This document shows, one piece after another, positions 53,364 through 64,000 of a stretch of DNA of 64,000 bases (its first letter is position 1; every line of letters starts with the position of its first letter). The notes beneath the pieces were generated by a model. It ran no database searches and had not been told where the DNA came from. It saw only the letters and a list, made by a program, of their open reading frames with translations. Origin of the DNA: Plectosphaerella cucumerina (lineage: Eukaryota > Ascomycota > Sordariomycetes > Glomerellales > Plectosphaerellaceae); assembly GCA_020746995.1 (NCBI GenBank), contig JAGPXD010000003.1, positions 3,410,001 through 3,474,000 on the forward strand. The letters run 5' to 3'. Both the position numbers and the translations under genes were made by a program.

Positions 53364-54812
53364 TCAGGCGGCCCTCTCAGCCTCCTTCTTGGCCTGTTCC
53401 TCTTCCAAGACCTCGCGGTTCCTAGCCGCTTCCTCCACCGCGGCCTTGACGCCCTTCTTGCGCTGCCGCTCCTCGTACATGTCCCTGCTCTTCATGATGC
53501 GCTGCACGATGGTGCCGGCGTTGACCTCGGAGAAGGTGTGCGGGCCAACCTCGCGCATGAGGCCGAGCTCCTTGGCCGCCGTGTAGGGGTCGTAGGTGAG
53601 CGGCATGAAGTTGGTAGGCCCGTGGTAGACAGCGTCGGGGGTGCCCCAGGGCAGCGAGGTGAGGTAGGCCTTTGTGGGGGTGAAGGGCGCGCCAAAGACG
53701 ACGGCGTTGACATAGCGACACTGCAGCACGCAGAGACCGCGCTCGTAAATGTTCATGATGGGGTAGTTGATGCCCTTCCAGTGGTTGATGACCTCGTCGT
53801 CGTGAACGCCAGCGACGACATAAGCAGGAGGGTAGTCGCCTCCCTTGCCGACGCGCTCGCTGACCGCCTGCTCCGAGTACCAGCCATCCGCGCGAGCGAG
53901 GTCCTCCTCAGCCTTGAGGACGAGACGGAGGAACTCGATATGTCCGCTAGAGAAAAGGTCGAATCCGCCATCAACGTAGACGACACGCTGGCCGGGCTGG
54001 GGTCCCTTGCCGGCAAGGAAACGGCGGAAGTCGCCCTTCTCCTCGAGAGTGTCCTCAACGCGGGCCTCAGCCGACGCCGACCAGAACCAGACATCGGCGC
54101 CTGGGGCATTGCCCGTCTCGTCTGTCGAATACAGGCGCATGCGCTCGGACATGGCGGCGCCCTCGGCCTGGATCTCGGAGGCGGTGCCGTTGCCCTCCTT
54201 GCCGGCGAGGGTGCGCTCGAGGGACTTGATGAAGTGAGTGCGGGTGCAGAGAAGCATGCGTCCGACCAGGTCAGTGGTGGAAATGCTCGGGGTGCGCTTG
54301 ACGACCTTGAAGCGTCCAGCCGCCTTGACGAAGCGGTAGCAGTCCTCTCCGCTGGAGTCGGACGTGATGTCGTCGCCGTGGACTACGTACTTGCAGCCGT
54401 AGTGGGTGATCCACTCGAGATCCGTGACGTAGGGAGCCCGGCTGACGGACTTGGTGACCCATCGGCAGGCATCAACGGCGGCGAGACTAGAGCATGTCAG
54501 TTCGGGGTTTTGTCAGGGGATGATTCCGGGGAAGAATGTACCGCTCCTCAAGAGTCATGACCGTGGGGCCCTTGTTCTCAAGGATGGCCTCGTCTGAGTG
54601 GACGCCAATGTACAGCTCGCTGCCAAGCTGGCGGGCCTGGACGATGGCACCAGCATGGCCTGGGGCAGTCAGTAGGGTGTAAGTGAGGCCAGACGTCCCT
54701 GGGCGTTCTCACCGTGGTGGAAGAAATCAAAGCAGCCATCGATCCAGATGCGCTCCTCGAGGATCTCGGGGGCGGCATCGCCAGGCGGGGTCTTGGGGTC
54801 CGTCGCCGACAT
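53364..54812 (-). CDS. ECT1: Ethanolamine-phosphate cytidylyltransferase
   Basis: Exons 54812-54713, 54659-54542 and 54486-53364 (introns 53 and 55 bp) give 446 residues. The enzyme makes CDP-ethanolamine from phosphoethanolamine and CTP, the rate-controlling step of the Kennedy route to phosphatidylethanolamine. The first cytidylyltransferase domain has the intact H-x-G-H motif in GCFDFFHHGHAGAI, divided by intron 1, and a KRTPSISTTDL block that matches the family RTEGVSTT motif. The second domain begins at GGFDLFSSGHIEFL, where the first histidine is replaced, so catalysis probably rests in domain 1. VTDLEWITHYGCKYVVHGDD and IMNIYERGLCVLQCRYV are also typical. A 50-residue charged C-terminal helix ends the protein. 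The 516-codon frame on the other strand is a shadow. Confidence 0.94.
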
Positions 54813-56434
54813 GGTGGGGTCGAAATAAGTTCGGCTCCGTCCGGGAAGAGGCGGGGCAGCTGTCGAAGGGGCGGCGGATGTTTCTTGGGGAGCAAGTTGA
54901 TGTCGAGTAAAGCAGGGGCCAAGAGCGTCAACGGCTGGGCGTTTTGAGATGAAGCTTCCTAGGCACCGGGATTCCTGTGACGACAGACTGGAGATTTGGT
55001 TGAGGGCAAAAAGTATGAGGACCATGATGGCGCTCCCATGTGATTGGACCAGCAGGCAGACCATCCACTGTTGGTACCTTCCACCGACGGGGCCCCTGAG
55101 ATGGCAGCTGCGACCCACGCTTCATGTCGCCGTCCAACCCCCTATTCGACTGTCGGCAGGTACGACTGACATTGGGTCATCTCATTGGCCGTGGCAGTTG
55201 TCTGCCCGCAGATTGGCGAGATGTCGGTTCCAGTCTGTCCCATCATTCAGGCTCCACGGGCGGCGGCCTCTGTCATCTGCTCAGATGCTGTCGTCCGTGG
55301 GTAGCGTGTCTCCGAGTCGAGTTGAAAGGGGTCAAAAAGGTCCGTGAACCTCCACGCCTCGAGGTGACAACGGATGCAGGAAGCGTGGCAGGGACAAGTG
55401 CCGACAGTTCGATGCGCAGATGCGAGTCATTTCCCATGACCAACGGAACCGCCGTCCGCCCGCAGGGCCTGTCAGGGTCCATCCCCTCCCTCCCACGACG
55501 AGATCAGCCCCCTCAAACCCCTGAAAGGGACATAATGTGACTGACTTCAGATGGGGGGGCTGCCACTGCCTGCCAGAAGGCCTTGGACCGCTCGAATGGA
55601 AGGGAGGAGCGTCCGTGGACCGCCGTAGGTGGGGTCGCGAGCCTTGTCTCGTCTTGACCCGGACCGCCGTAATTTATTCCCTCCACTGCAGACCATCTGA
55701 AATCAATCCTCCGAAATGCGACTCAGTGACGCCTGCTGACAGGACGGACGCCTTGGACTTCTATTCCTCCCCTTCCCCCCCTTCTCCGCCCCCAATTCGA
55801 CTCGGAATACACGACCGACCCGGACCATGGCCTCGACCTGAACCGACCGAGAACACATTCAGCGCCGCTCTCCCCTGACGATCCCTCTCCTTGCTACTGT
55901 ACACTGCGCCTTGCTTCCGGTGCCCGACAAACGACGATCGTCCCCCCCTCCTCCCTTGCGACGCTTCTCCATCGCCGGCGATACCTTCGTCATCCTTCGA
56001 CCGCCTCCCCCCCACTTCGGGCCCGAGAAGAGGACCAATTTCCAAGGCATCGCATCCGTTCGCCGCCCGTCATCTCTCTAGATCGACCACTCGCATCTCG
56101 CCGCATCTACAGACCGGGGAATTGCCCTAATTTCACCTACATACAGATCCAATCTTGCCACATCACCTGCTGCAAGGCCCCCGGAGTGGCCCGTTTATGG
56201 TCTGACCTCCTCCGAACTCCTGCATCGTTCGTCCTTCGACCGCGTGCCGACCCGACATCACCGCCCGTCAGCCCTCTGCCCTCCGGAGGCGACTGACCGG
56301 CGCCCTGCTTGCCGGGCCCCTGCCTGCTCGCCGACGACGCCCCTCCCACCCTCCAGTTCAGTCCAGTCCTCGCCCTCCCTTTTCTCCTCCGAGACGGACC
56401 CCCGGGCGACGAGTCGCGTGCCCGTCCTAGAGAC
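54813..56434. other. Divergent intergenic region with long pyrimidine-rich leader
   Basis: This 1.6-kb region separates ECT1 from the gene at 56435. From about 55740 onward it is strongly C/T-rich (TCCCC and CTTCT runs), consistent with a long 5' leader. Open frames in it use non-ATG starts or lack coding character. Confidence 0.5.
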
Positions 56435-57793
56435 ATGCAGAAATCCGGCTCGACACCCACCGGCGCCAGCACCCCTTTCTTTTCCACCTCCTTCTTCTCT
56501 TCAGCGTCCAGATCGCGGCCTGGCACATCCTCCGGCGAACCACCCCCGCTACCGACCAACAACCCCTCTGCGACGTCCCTCTCGGCACAGTCCAACGTCC
56601 TCAGCAAAGACCGCAAAGGCTCCTTTAGTCGGAGAGCCTCGGTCACCTCGCCATCCTCCCGCTCCAAGCGCCGCGCCAGCAGTTCCGGAGGAGGCGCCAA
56701 TCTCATCGTCACCGACAGCAAGATACCCCCCGCCCTGCCCGACTTTGCACTCGCGGCCGCAGCGAAAATCTCCCGGGAAACAGATGCCGTGCAGAGCCCC
56801 GCCAGCGCCGACAGCTTCTCCAAGATGCTGGGCAGGACACCAACAGGCCAGAGCAACAGCGACAGGCTGACGCCCATGACGAGCCACCCCGCCATATATC
56901 CTGGCAGCAGCGAGGCGAGCATCGTGTTCCTGCAAATTCAGGACCTGGCAAACAAGCGAATTTCGACGTTGGACTATCTACGCAAGGCGTAAGTGCTGCT
57001 GCTGCTCCTGCGCCCTCTTCAACCCCCGCGACACCCCCACTAACGACTTGTCTACAGTCACGAGGCACGAGTTTACTGGTTCAACACATATCAGTTCGAT
57101 CGAAACGATTTGCAGCGATTCCCATACCTCGACCCGCGCAAGCTTGCTCGTCGCGCCACTAATTACCTCCTTCTCGGCCTGTCGATACCTGCCGTAGCCG
57201 ACCTCAACTCCTCCAATCCTTTCGATCTACTTCGCAGTCTTAGTACCCTATTCCAAGAATTCGAATCGTTCCAACAACTACATGGCGAGGCCGGCGCGTC
57301 CTCCAGCTCCCTATCCCGGGCGCGACTGCCCCAGATGTTCCGCCGCGGCCCGGCCGGCAAGTCCCGTCGCAGCAACAGCAGCGCCAACGACATTGGCATA
57401 TTCACGGCCGACGAGTTCAGCGGCGGCAGCGGCGGCATTGCGGGCATGCAGAACGCCAACGTGGTCAATTTTGCTCACAGCGAGACCGACCTATATCCCG
57501 GCGAGGAGTACTCGCTGCTTCTGACGCCCACTCTGCCGTTCGAGCCCGACTATTTCGAGACGTTTGCGACGCTGTGCGACGTGCTCATCGACATGTACAC
57601 CCGCGTCCTCAGCCTCATGCCCTCGCCGGCTGTCGCCACAGCGCCTGTGGCTGAGCTGTTCCAAAAGGTGGATTCCCGCGTTCGCAAAATCATCATCCAA
57701 GGCGCCATCAAAGAGTTTGAAGATCAAACACGCGCCCACACCAAGTCGGAAGTGGCCAACATTGGCAAGGTCGTGTTGGGAGGGTTGATGTAG
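56435..57793 (+). CDS. Conserved-looking fungal protein of unknown function
   Basis: Exons 56435-56988 and 57058-57793 (69-bp intron) give 429 residues. Residues 1-160 are Ser/Pro-rich and low in order. A more structured part follows the splice site: KAHEARVYWFNTYQFDRNDLQ, then LDPRKLARRATNYLLLGLSIPAVADL and SNPFDLLRSLSTLFQEFESFQQLH, then YFETFATLCDVLIDMYTRVLSLMPSP and a C-terminal helix ending in GGLM. The pattern suggests a helical bundle. No signal peptide, membrane segment or catalytic motif was seen. I believe it is widely kept in filamentous fungi because its structured half is complex and free of repeats, but I do not recognise a named domain. Confidence 0.82.
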
Positions 57794-59196
57794 GAGGGCA
57801 ATGCGCCCGGATGTCTGTACAGCAGCACATGGTGTACGGGTGGTGGTTTTTGGTTCAAGTTGTGTTTAGTGTCGGTGTTACGGACGGGGATATCCATGGC
57901 GTTTGTGCATTGGGACACGGAGCATCTTGACATTTGTGTCTGACAATGCATTATTCTTTCTGATCAATCACTCAAGTGCAAGCTCAAGGATGTGTCCAAC
58001 TCGGCAGGATATCTAGCTAGCTGAAGGATACAAGAGGGTGTGTTTTTGAAGTTGTTCAGATACCATAACGCATGTTTTGTCGTCACAAGGGCGACGTACT
58101 TAGACGACCGCCGTCAGTGCTTGACTCTATGTTGGATCATCATGATAACTTCGCAACACCAACTTGCCCGAACCGAACAAAGCAGCAGGAGACGAGACTT
58201 CCAGTGAAGCCCCAGAGGGTAAAGTGGTTGTCCCCGAGCTTCGTCCGTTTGGAGTCCATCAGTGCCAACACAAAAGGTGAGCCCCCCTCGCACCAAGAAT
58301 AAGCCCCATCGAGTAACCAACCTCCAGAAGGAGGAGGGCAATCGCATTTCTTTCGTATCTCGACGAAAATTCCTCAGCGGCCCCGAGCCGGCCCGGCACT
58401 CACTCCAATCGACGACCGCACACGCCATCGACACCACCCTCAGCCCCTCAAGGCCCACAGCACAGACCGACTGAATCCAGGCGCGGACTCATATCTTCGT
58501 CCATGAGGTCCTGGGCCCAGCCTTCCCGGCTGTTGGAAGGACCATGAGAGGAGAGGGCAAGCACCGATGTAGCGGCGAGGCGGGGTGAAGGGAGCTGGCA
58601 CGAACCGAGGGCTGCTGGAGGTCAGCCGCAGTGCTTCTGTGGCGGCGCGTTTCCGCGGCCTCTCCTGCTCGGAAGAGGGTGTCCGGGGACTTTCTCCCAA
58701 AGCCAAATTTGCGAAGAGAAGCCGGGCGGAGCCCGACTTCTCGGTTTGTGAGCTTCGAATGGCGATCTGTTGGGCGAGGGGGGTTGGAGAGAAGGAGGAA
58801 AGGAAAAGACATCGGGCTGCTAGAATTTTTTGTTTTAAGCTTGCCCATTACCTAATGTGGGGCTGGCTGATTTGCGGCAGGTAGCGTCAGGCCCTCGGTG
58901 AAGAGAACTGACCAGGGCCCACCTGTCCTCTTGGGAGCTCTCTGGTTGGTTGGCCGTTCTCGGTGAGAATGCAGCCTGGGCTCGGTACCTGAGGCTGGTC
59001 TTTGTGCTGCTTGCACTATTCAGAGCTCCAACTTGCATATCCAGCATCCACGCCTATCTACAGCAGCAAACGCAACGAGCGACTCTCGCGCGGGACCTGG
59101 CTGCTGTCAATACCAAACCGAACCATCTACACCCGTCATACGGCGTCTTCTCACCCTCCACACGCGGCAGATTATCCGGCAGCGAACCGCCTCAAA
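57794..59196. other. Intergenic, unknown gene 3' flank and RAE1 promoter
   Basis: This 1.4-kb region has no supported gene. Short frames at 58585-58884 and nearby on both strands have no protein-like features. The last 200 bases form the RAE1 leader. Confidence 0.45.
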
Positions 59197-60400
59197 ATGT
59201 CGACGCTTTTCGGAGGCGGAGCGGCGAGCAGCGCTGCGGCGAGCACGACGACAGGCGACCTGGGCAAGGACGTTGCGCTGTCAACACCGCCCGAGGATAC
59301 CATCTCCGACCTCTCCTTCTCCCCCTCAACGACGCAGACGAACGACTTCCTGGCCGTGTCGAGCTGGGACAAGAAGATCCGCATTTACGAAATCACACAA
59401 ACGGGCCAGAGCGAGGGCAGGCACGCGTACGGCCATGATGGCCCCGTGTTCAGCTGCAACTTCCACAAGGTGCGTCCGCGGCTGCTTCCAACGATGGCCC
59501 TGCATAGGAGAGACCCGGCTGACTGAGACCCCTTCCAGGACGGAACCAAGATCGTGTCTGCCGGCGCCGACAAGGCCGTCAAGGTGTGCGACCTGAACAC
59601 GCAGCAGGACGCCAAGATTGGCGAGCACGAGCAGCCGGTGCGCTGCGTGCGCTTCTTCGAGACGGGCGGCAACACCATGGTCGTGTCGGGCTCCTGGGAC
59701 AAGACGGTCAAGTACTGGGACCTGCGGCAACAGCAGCCGGCCGCGGTGCTCACCTGCCAGGAGCGCGTCTACTCCCTCGACGTCAAGAACGACCTCCTCG
59801 TCATCGGCACGGCCGATCGGTACATCAACATTGTCAACCTCAAGAACCCGACGGCATTTTACAAGACGATCCAGAGCCCGCTCAAGTGGCAGACGCGCGT
59901 CGTCAGCTGCTTCACGGACGCTGCGGGCTTCGCCATTGGTAGCATTGAGGGACGCTGCGCGATCCAGTATGTCGAAGAAAAGGACAGCTCGTGAGTATCT
60001 TCCCTGCCTGAAACAGCCTGCGTCTAGCTAACACCTCGGCAGCCTGAACTTCTCGTTCAAGTGCCACCGCGACCCCACGCAGAATAACGTTACCAACGTC
60101 CACGCTGTCAACGCAATCTCGTTCCACCCGGTGCACGGCACGTTCAGCACGGCAGGCTCGGACGGCACGTTCCACTTCTGGGACAAGGACGCCAAGCACC
60201 GCCTCAAGGGCTACCCCAACGTCGGCGGCAGCATCACGGCCACGACGTTCAACAAGAACGGCAGCATCTTCGCCTACGCCGTCGGCTATGACTGGTCCAA
60301 GGGCTTCCAGGCCAACACGCAGCAGCTCCCGATCAAGGTCATGCTGCACCCCGTCAACGGTGAGGAGTGCAAGCCCCGGCCGACCACTAAGAGGAGGTAA
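59197..60400 (+). CDS. RAE1: RAE1/GLE2-type WD40 nuclear export factor
   Basis: Exons 59197-59469, 59539-59990 and 60043-60400 give 360 residues, the usual RAE1 length. RAE1 is a seven-bladed WD40 propeller that binds the GLEBS motif of nucleoporins such as Nup98 and supports poly(A) RNA export and spindle function. Seen: the short Gly/Ala/Ser start, PPEDTISDLSFSP, DFLAVSSWDKKIRIYE (blade 1), GHDGPVFSCNFHKDGTKIVSAGADK, MVVSGSWDKTVKYWD, a family-specific QERVYSLDVKNDLLVIGTADR and IQSPLKWQTRVVSCF, and the late NNVTNVHAVNAISFHP, YAVGYDWSKG, with a positively charged KRR end. All three exons are needed for a complete propeller. The ATG was chosen because the frame upstream of it is not protein-like. 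Confidence 0.96.
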
Positions 60401-60912
60401 ACCGGCGGACAGGAGGATGAGAGAGGGAAGATGCAAGGATTAGATAGGGCGGACCGGGTTGGTAGGGCTTCTCCGTCGAATGACAGGCACCTGGCCGCAA
60501 GGGGAGGGCGGTTCGAGCCTTGGGCAGCTTTACGAGTGTGATACCAAACAGGGAGATAAAAGTCCGCCAGGGACGCCAGTCACCGTGTACGAGAAGCAAT
60601 GAGGAACATGGGAGTTTTGAGTCTGGAAAAATCGTGGAAACGGCCGCACGTACGGCGGTCTCTCAGGTTCATTTCATTCATCAGTGTCTGCGGTCTGCCT
60701 GCTTGCCTGCCTTGACGCTCTCTCTATCCCGCCAGTCCAGTCCGCGAGCCGCTCGTTTTTGGAAGCGCTCGGGCTCCATTAAAACAACGTAGAGTCCAGG
60801 TTGAAAGCCATGATGGGATGATAATAATAATGCAACGACTCGTCACGGCGCTCGGTCCGTCCGGTCGGAAAATGTCCAAGTACAAAATGCAAAAGGGGAA
60901 GGCGAGAGAGGT
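60401..60912. other. Convergent 3' intergenic region
   Basis: This 512-bp region lies between RAE1 and the next gene. No gene or element was seen; a GATGATAATAATAATG short repeat occurs near 60815. Confidence 0.45.
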
Positions 60913-61560
60913 TTAGGTCGCCTTGGCGGTAGGGCCGGTGATGTCCTCGACCAGACCGCGCCAGAGGTTGGTGAGCATGCCGGGCTCGCGCTGGGCGGGG
61001 ACGGGCTCGTGGACGAAGCGCAGCTCGACACCGTCGACGCCCATGCCCTCGACCTCGGTCAGCGCGGAGGCGGGGAGGACGTCGCCGGGGTTGGCGGCGA
61101 CGACGCTGATGGTGGCCTCGAAGATGGGGGCGTCCGGAGCATCCAGAGCGTGGTGGCGGGCGTAGCTGTCCGGGAGAAGGGGCATGCGTATGGACGATGC
61201 GGACTCGACGGCCTCGGCGCCCAGGAAGGGCAGGACGGGCAGGCTGGAGGCGGCGGGCGAGGGCGTGGAAGAGAAGGTCTGCATCAGAGGGCGGTTGTGG
61301 GACTTTGACGGCTTGGGCTGGGGGGTAGGGCGATGTGTGGTGGTGATGCCGCGGGCGTGGGACTGGAAGATGTCAGCTAGGCGCGAGGAGAATGGAATAA
61401 AAGAGTGACTGACCTCTGTTTCCGCGGTGGGCTTCTTGAGGAGCTCGGCGTACTTGGGCATCAGGACGGCGCCGTGGGAGTGGTGGAGGGAGCCATGGGA
61501 GGTGGCGGCCGTGTTGAGGGTGCGGGCGAGCTTCGCGGCGGGAGCGGTAACGCGAGACAT
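60913..61560 (-). CDS. Unrecognised small protein, possibly mitochondrial
   Basis: The frame from the ATG at 61560 is open throughout. A typical intron (61413-61363, 51 bp, donor GTCAGT, CTGAC branch site) can be removed in frame, giving 198 residues in place of 215; I favour the spliced form. The N-terminus (SRVTAPAAKLARTLNTAATS) has spaced arginine/lysine and no acids, like a mitochondrial targeting signal. The middle is Pro/Ser/Thr-rich. The C-terminal half contains FEATISVVAANPGDVLPASAL and GMLTNLWRGLVEDITG. No domain is recognised. It is convergent with RAE1. Confidence 0.62.
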   Translation of the reverse strand: MSRVTAPAAKLARTLNTAATSHGSLHHSHGAVLMPKYAELLKKPTAETEVSHSFIPFSSRLADIFQSHARGITTTHRPTPQPKPSKSHNRPLMQTFSSTPSPAASSLPVLPFLGAEAVESASSIRMPLLPDSYARHHALDAPDAPIFEATISVVAANPGDVLPASALTEVEGMGVDGVELRFVHEPVPAQREPGMLTNLWRGLVEDITGPTAKAT

Positions 61561-64000
61561 GTTGGTGTACAGATTGTGTGGTGAAGATGCTGGAATAGAC
61601 TATGTTTGAGCGTGCTATGCTTGTGCGGGAAGCTGGGAGGAGGGGGAGGGAATCAGAGTGGTGAGGGGAAGGATGGAGGCCGAGGGCGGCGCGGGTAGAT
61701 ATATCGACTGGACGGAGGGTTGAGAGTGAGACCACGGAAGTCCGGAGAGGGCGTAGCGGGCTGTCCACGCCAGCAGTCTGCAGGGGAGGGAAGGCAGGGG
61801 GGAGGGGGTGGTCGAGCTAGAGGAGGGAAAGGGGAGCTGCTCTGGGGGCACCAGATGGGAGCTGGGTTTGTCAGGCCCAGCCGGGAATTATTTTGGCGTG
61901 ATGGACGGGCTGGACGGGAGGGGATGGGACGGAATCGATGGGATGTGAAGGAGGGAGGATTGAGGGGAAGAGGCCAATCAGGAAGGGCGAGATGTCCATG
62001 CAGGTGTGTATCGAGAGCATCTGAGGCATGTACCTAGAAACGGGACGGTTTCGGGGGCTTTCTTTCTAGCCACAGAGGAGTGTACATGTACGAGTAGTGT
62101 CTTGGATGTTTTGGTCTGGCAGAAACGTGGATGTACCTTGGGAAGTGGAGGGGGGGCGTGGCCATGACCCCTGATATCAACAAGATTGAGGGCGTTGATG
62201 CCCTTTCCCGGGAGTCCGATGCTCGCTCCCCGCCGTGTGCATCGAGACTGCCAGGCCACTCACTGAGCATCCATCCATCCATCCACCCTCCATCACGAAC
62301 GGGAAGCTCTTATCATGCGTCAACTCGCCATGCAGTCAACCAGCCACGCCGTTCCATTGCCGCACCACACACTGTCACGCGCGGTCGTATTTACCCGGTC
62401 AGCGATCAATTTGACTTTTTTCCTAAAGCCCCTTCTCTCACATCTCAACTCGATCGTGATTCCTTTCCCCCTTGTGCTGTTGTTCTTGTGCCTGGACTCG
62501 AACCCCCAAAACGTTGAGGAGCTCGGGCCAGTGCGCCCATGCCACTGCGGGTCCGGGAGAGAACCGGCGAGCCGGCACCTGGGGCGGTCAGTCCCGCTTG
62601 GGCTTAGCGGATGCGCACGCCGCATCCAACAAACGACGACCCCCCTGTGAGTCGCTCCTCCCTCCACTGCTCCAGCAGACCCCAGCGCCTGCACCGCCCT
62701 GTTGTCGCCTGTCGCCCTGCCCAGTGGAACTGCCTCCATCTCCACGGTGCCTGCCGCCCAGCCCATCTCTTCCCCCCAGTGCCGCCGGGGTGCCGCAGAG
62801 GTGCAGCGGCCTGCAGAAGCCCAGCCCGCCTCGCCATCCTCTCGGTTCGCGGCAACACAGGTCAGGTGCAGCAACCTTCACTCACCGCCAGACGCGCGCG
62901 CGCCTCGTTCACGTCCGTCTCTCCCTGCCTGCCGGGCGATGCACGATGCTACCTCTATCTGTTGCAGAACGGGCGACGGATGAGTCGGAGAAAGCGCCGC
63001 GCACAGTGTGTCTGGAAACGATACGCCATATTCCAGGCTCCTTGCGAACGGGGGCAACGCAGGAATGCTCGCGGCAAGGCAAGGCGAAGCAAAGCGTTGA
63101 GCGCTCACCCCTGGCGACGGGCAAAGCACAATTGTCTGACGTGGAAACGCGGCGATCCCAAACATGGCCCAGGGCGGGTCTGCCACTTTCCACCATCCCA
63201 TCACGTCCCATCCACCTGGGCTAGGTAAGCATCTAGTAGGGGCTCGCTCGGTGGCCGGTCTGTCTGCCCTGAGCCCTCTCTATTTTTACCTGGCGCGACT
63301 CATCACTCATCAGTGGCGGCTGGCCGGGGCAACCGGGCCTCTGTCGTCGTCAGCCCTCGAGACGGGGCGGGCCCTCCGTCCATGCTCGACCGCGACGGGG
63401 ACAGCTGAGAGACGGAGCTTCTCCGTGGCCCGGCCCTCCGTGTCGAGGTCGAGGTCACGGTCGAGGCCTCCAGGGCGACGCTCTGCGATCCAGCATGTCT
63501 CTCACCGCCACCCTTCGTGGCTAGATCAGCCTATTGCTCTGAAGATCAGGGACCTTCTTCGCCTCGTGTCGATCGCCCAGCCATCTGAGACTCTCGCTCA
63601 CTCCCTCCCGTGCTCGCAGCCCTCCAGGGCAGATAGGGGCGGGCGCGGCGTGAAACTGGCGGGCGCCACTCCCGCCGAGCGCTGTTACCACCGCCGCCAG
63701 TGGCAGACGTCTTGTCATCACTGGTGAACTTGATAGATAGCGATGGTGCATCATACATCTACAGCTGTGTATCTCGTTGACTGCTTTAGAAGTCGAGGGA
63801 GGGAGGTGGCCTGGTGAGGTTCGCAGGTCTGATGTGACAAGGACGCGCCACTTCGCCAGGGATAGAGAGAGCTCTTGATGACATGGTGAATAGCGACTCC
63901 AGGTCCACAGGCGTGGAATAGGTCTCCAGATGCTCTGTTGCTGAGAGGAACAGGATGCCTCGTCAATGACACCTTTCTAACATTTCACACTCCCCCCAAG
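61561..64000. other. Right-end region without a supported gene
   Basis: This 2.4-kb stretch holds the promoter of the gene at 61560, a short ATCC microsatellite near 62268-62283, and G/C-rich sequence with several overlapping open frames. A candidate first exon, ATG at 62611 followed by a GTGAGT donor at 62647, may belong to a gene that continues to the right, but no consistent downstream exons were found. Nothing else was supported. Confidence 0.4.

Noticed and set aside
53010..54560. 516-codon open frame on the plus strand
   Set aside because: Antisense to ECT1; composition is Val/Gly/Leu/Glu-rich and no domain is visible.
62488..62590. Possible tRNA on the minus strand suggested by a GGTTCGAGTCC box
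   Set aside because: The T stem has a mismatch at its middle and no acceptor or anticodon pairing could be formed.

Overview
The window is nuclear DNA of a filamentous ascomycete (Pezizomycotina, most likely a Sordariomycete). The reasons are many short GT-AG introns (about 46-140 bp) with CTGAC/CTAAC branch sites, strong C/G preference at third codon positions, three Zn2Cys6 regulators, a CBM1-linked GH5 cellulase, a PTH11-type receptor and small proteins typical of this group. No virus, integrated plasmid, CRISPR array or complete transposon was seen. Gene models were built by reading splice sites and reading frames by eye, so exon ends are predictions.

Layout. 0-6.3 kb: an edge-truncated SDR, a divergent Zn2Cys6 regulator and a 3-ketosteroid-delta1-dehydrogenase-like flavoprotein, which look like a small catabolic cluster. 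6.4-12 kb: an F-box-like DUF6546 gene with a frame break, a GPI-anchored DUF7136-like surface protein and a second Zn2Cys6 regulator. 12.9-22.6 kb: SulP/STAS transporter, secreted spherulin-like cupin, GH5-CBM1 endoglucanase, methionine aminopeptidase 2. 23-33.4 kb: the most notable block. It holds two membrane-anchored DUF3445 (heme-dependent oxidative N-demethylase-like) genes, an EutQ-like cupin, a third Zn2Cys6 regulator, a divergent Amt/Mep ammonium transporter and an SDR, with GATAAG motifs in the shared promoters. It reads as a possible methylated-amine nitrogen-scavenging cluster. 35.6-40.6 kb: three initiator tRNA-Met genes around a PTH11/CFEM-like receptor, then a secretory-signal SDR. 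41-64 kb: mainly housekeeping genes (UPS2-like PRELI protein, peroxiredoxin-like protein, branched-chain aminotransferase, second DUF6546 gene, ethanolamine-phosphate cytidylyltransferase, RAE1) with four unrecognised genes, plus an odd Pol III tRNA-like element near 53 kb.

How the genes may work together. The DUF3445 proteins would oxidise N-methyl groups to formaldehyde and a smaller amine, the Amt/Mep protein would move ammonium or methylammonium, and GATA factors plus the local Zn2Cys6 protein would regulate the set. This is inference from family knowledge and layout. The remaining genes are mostly independent units.
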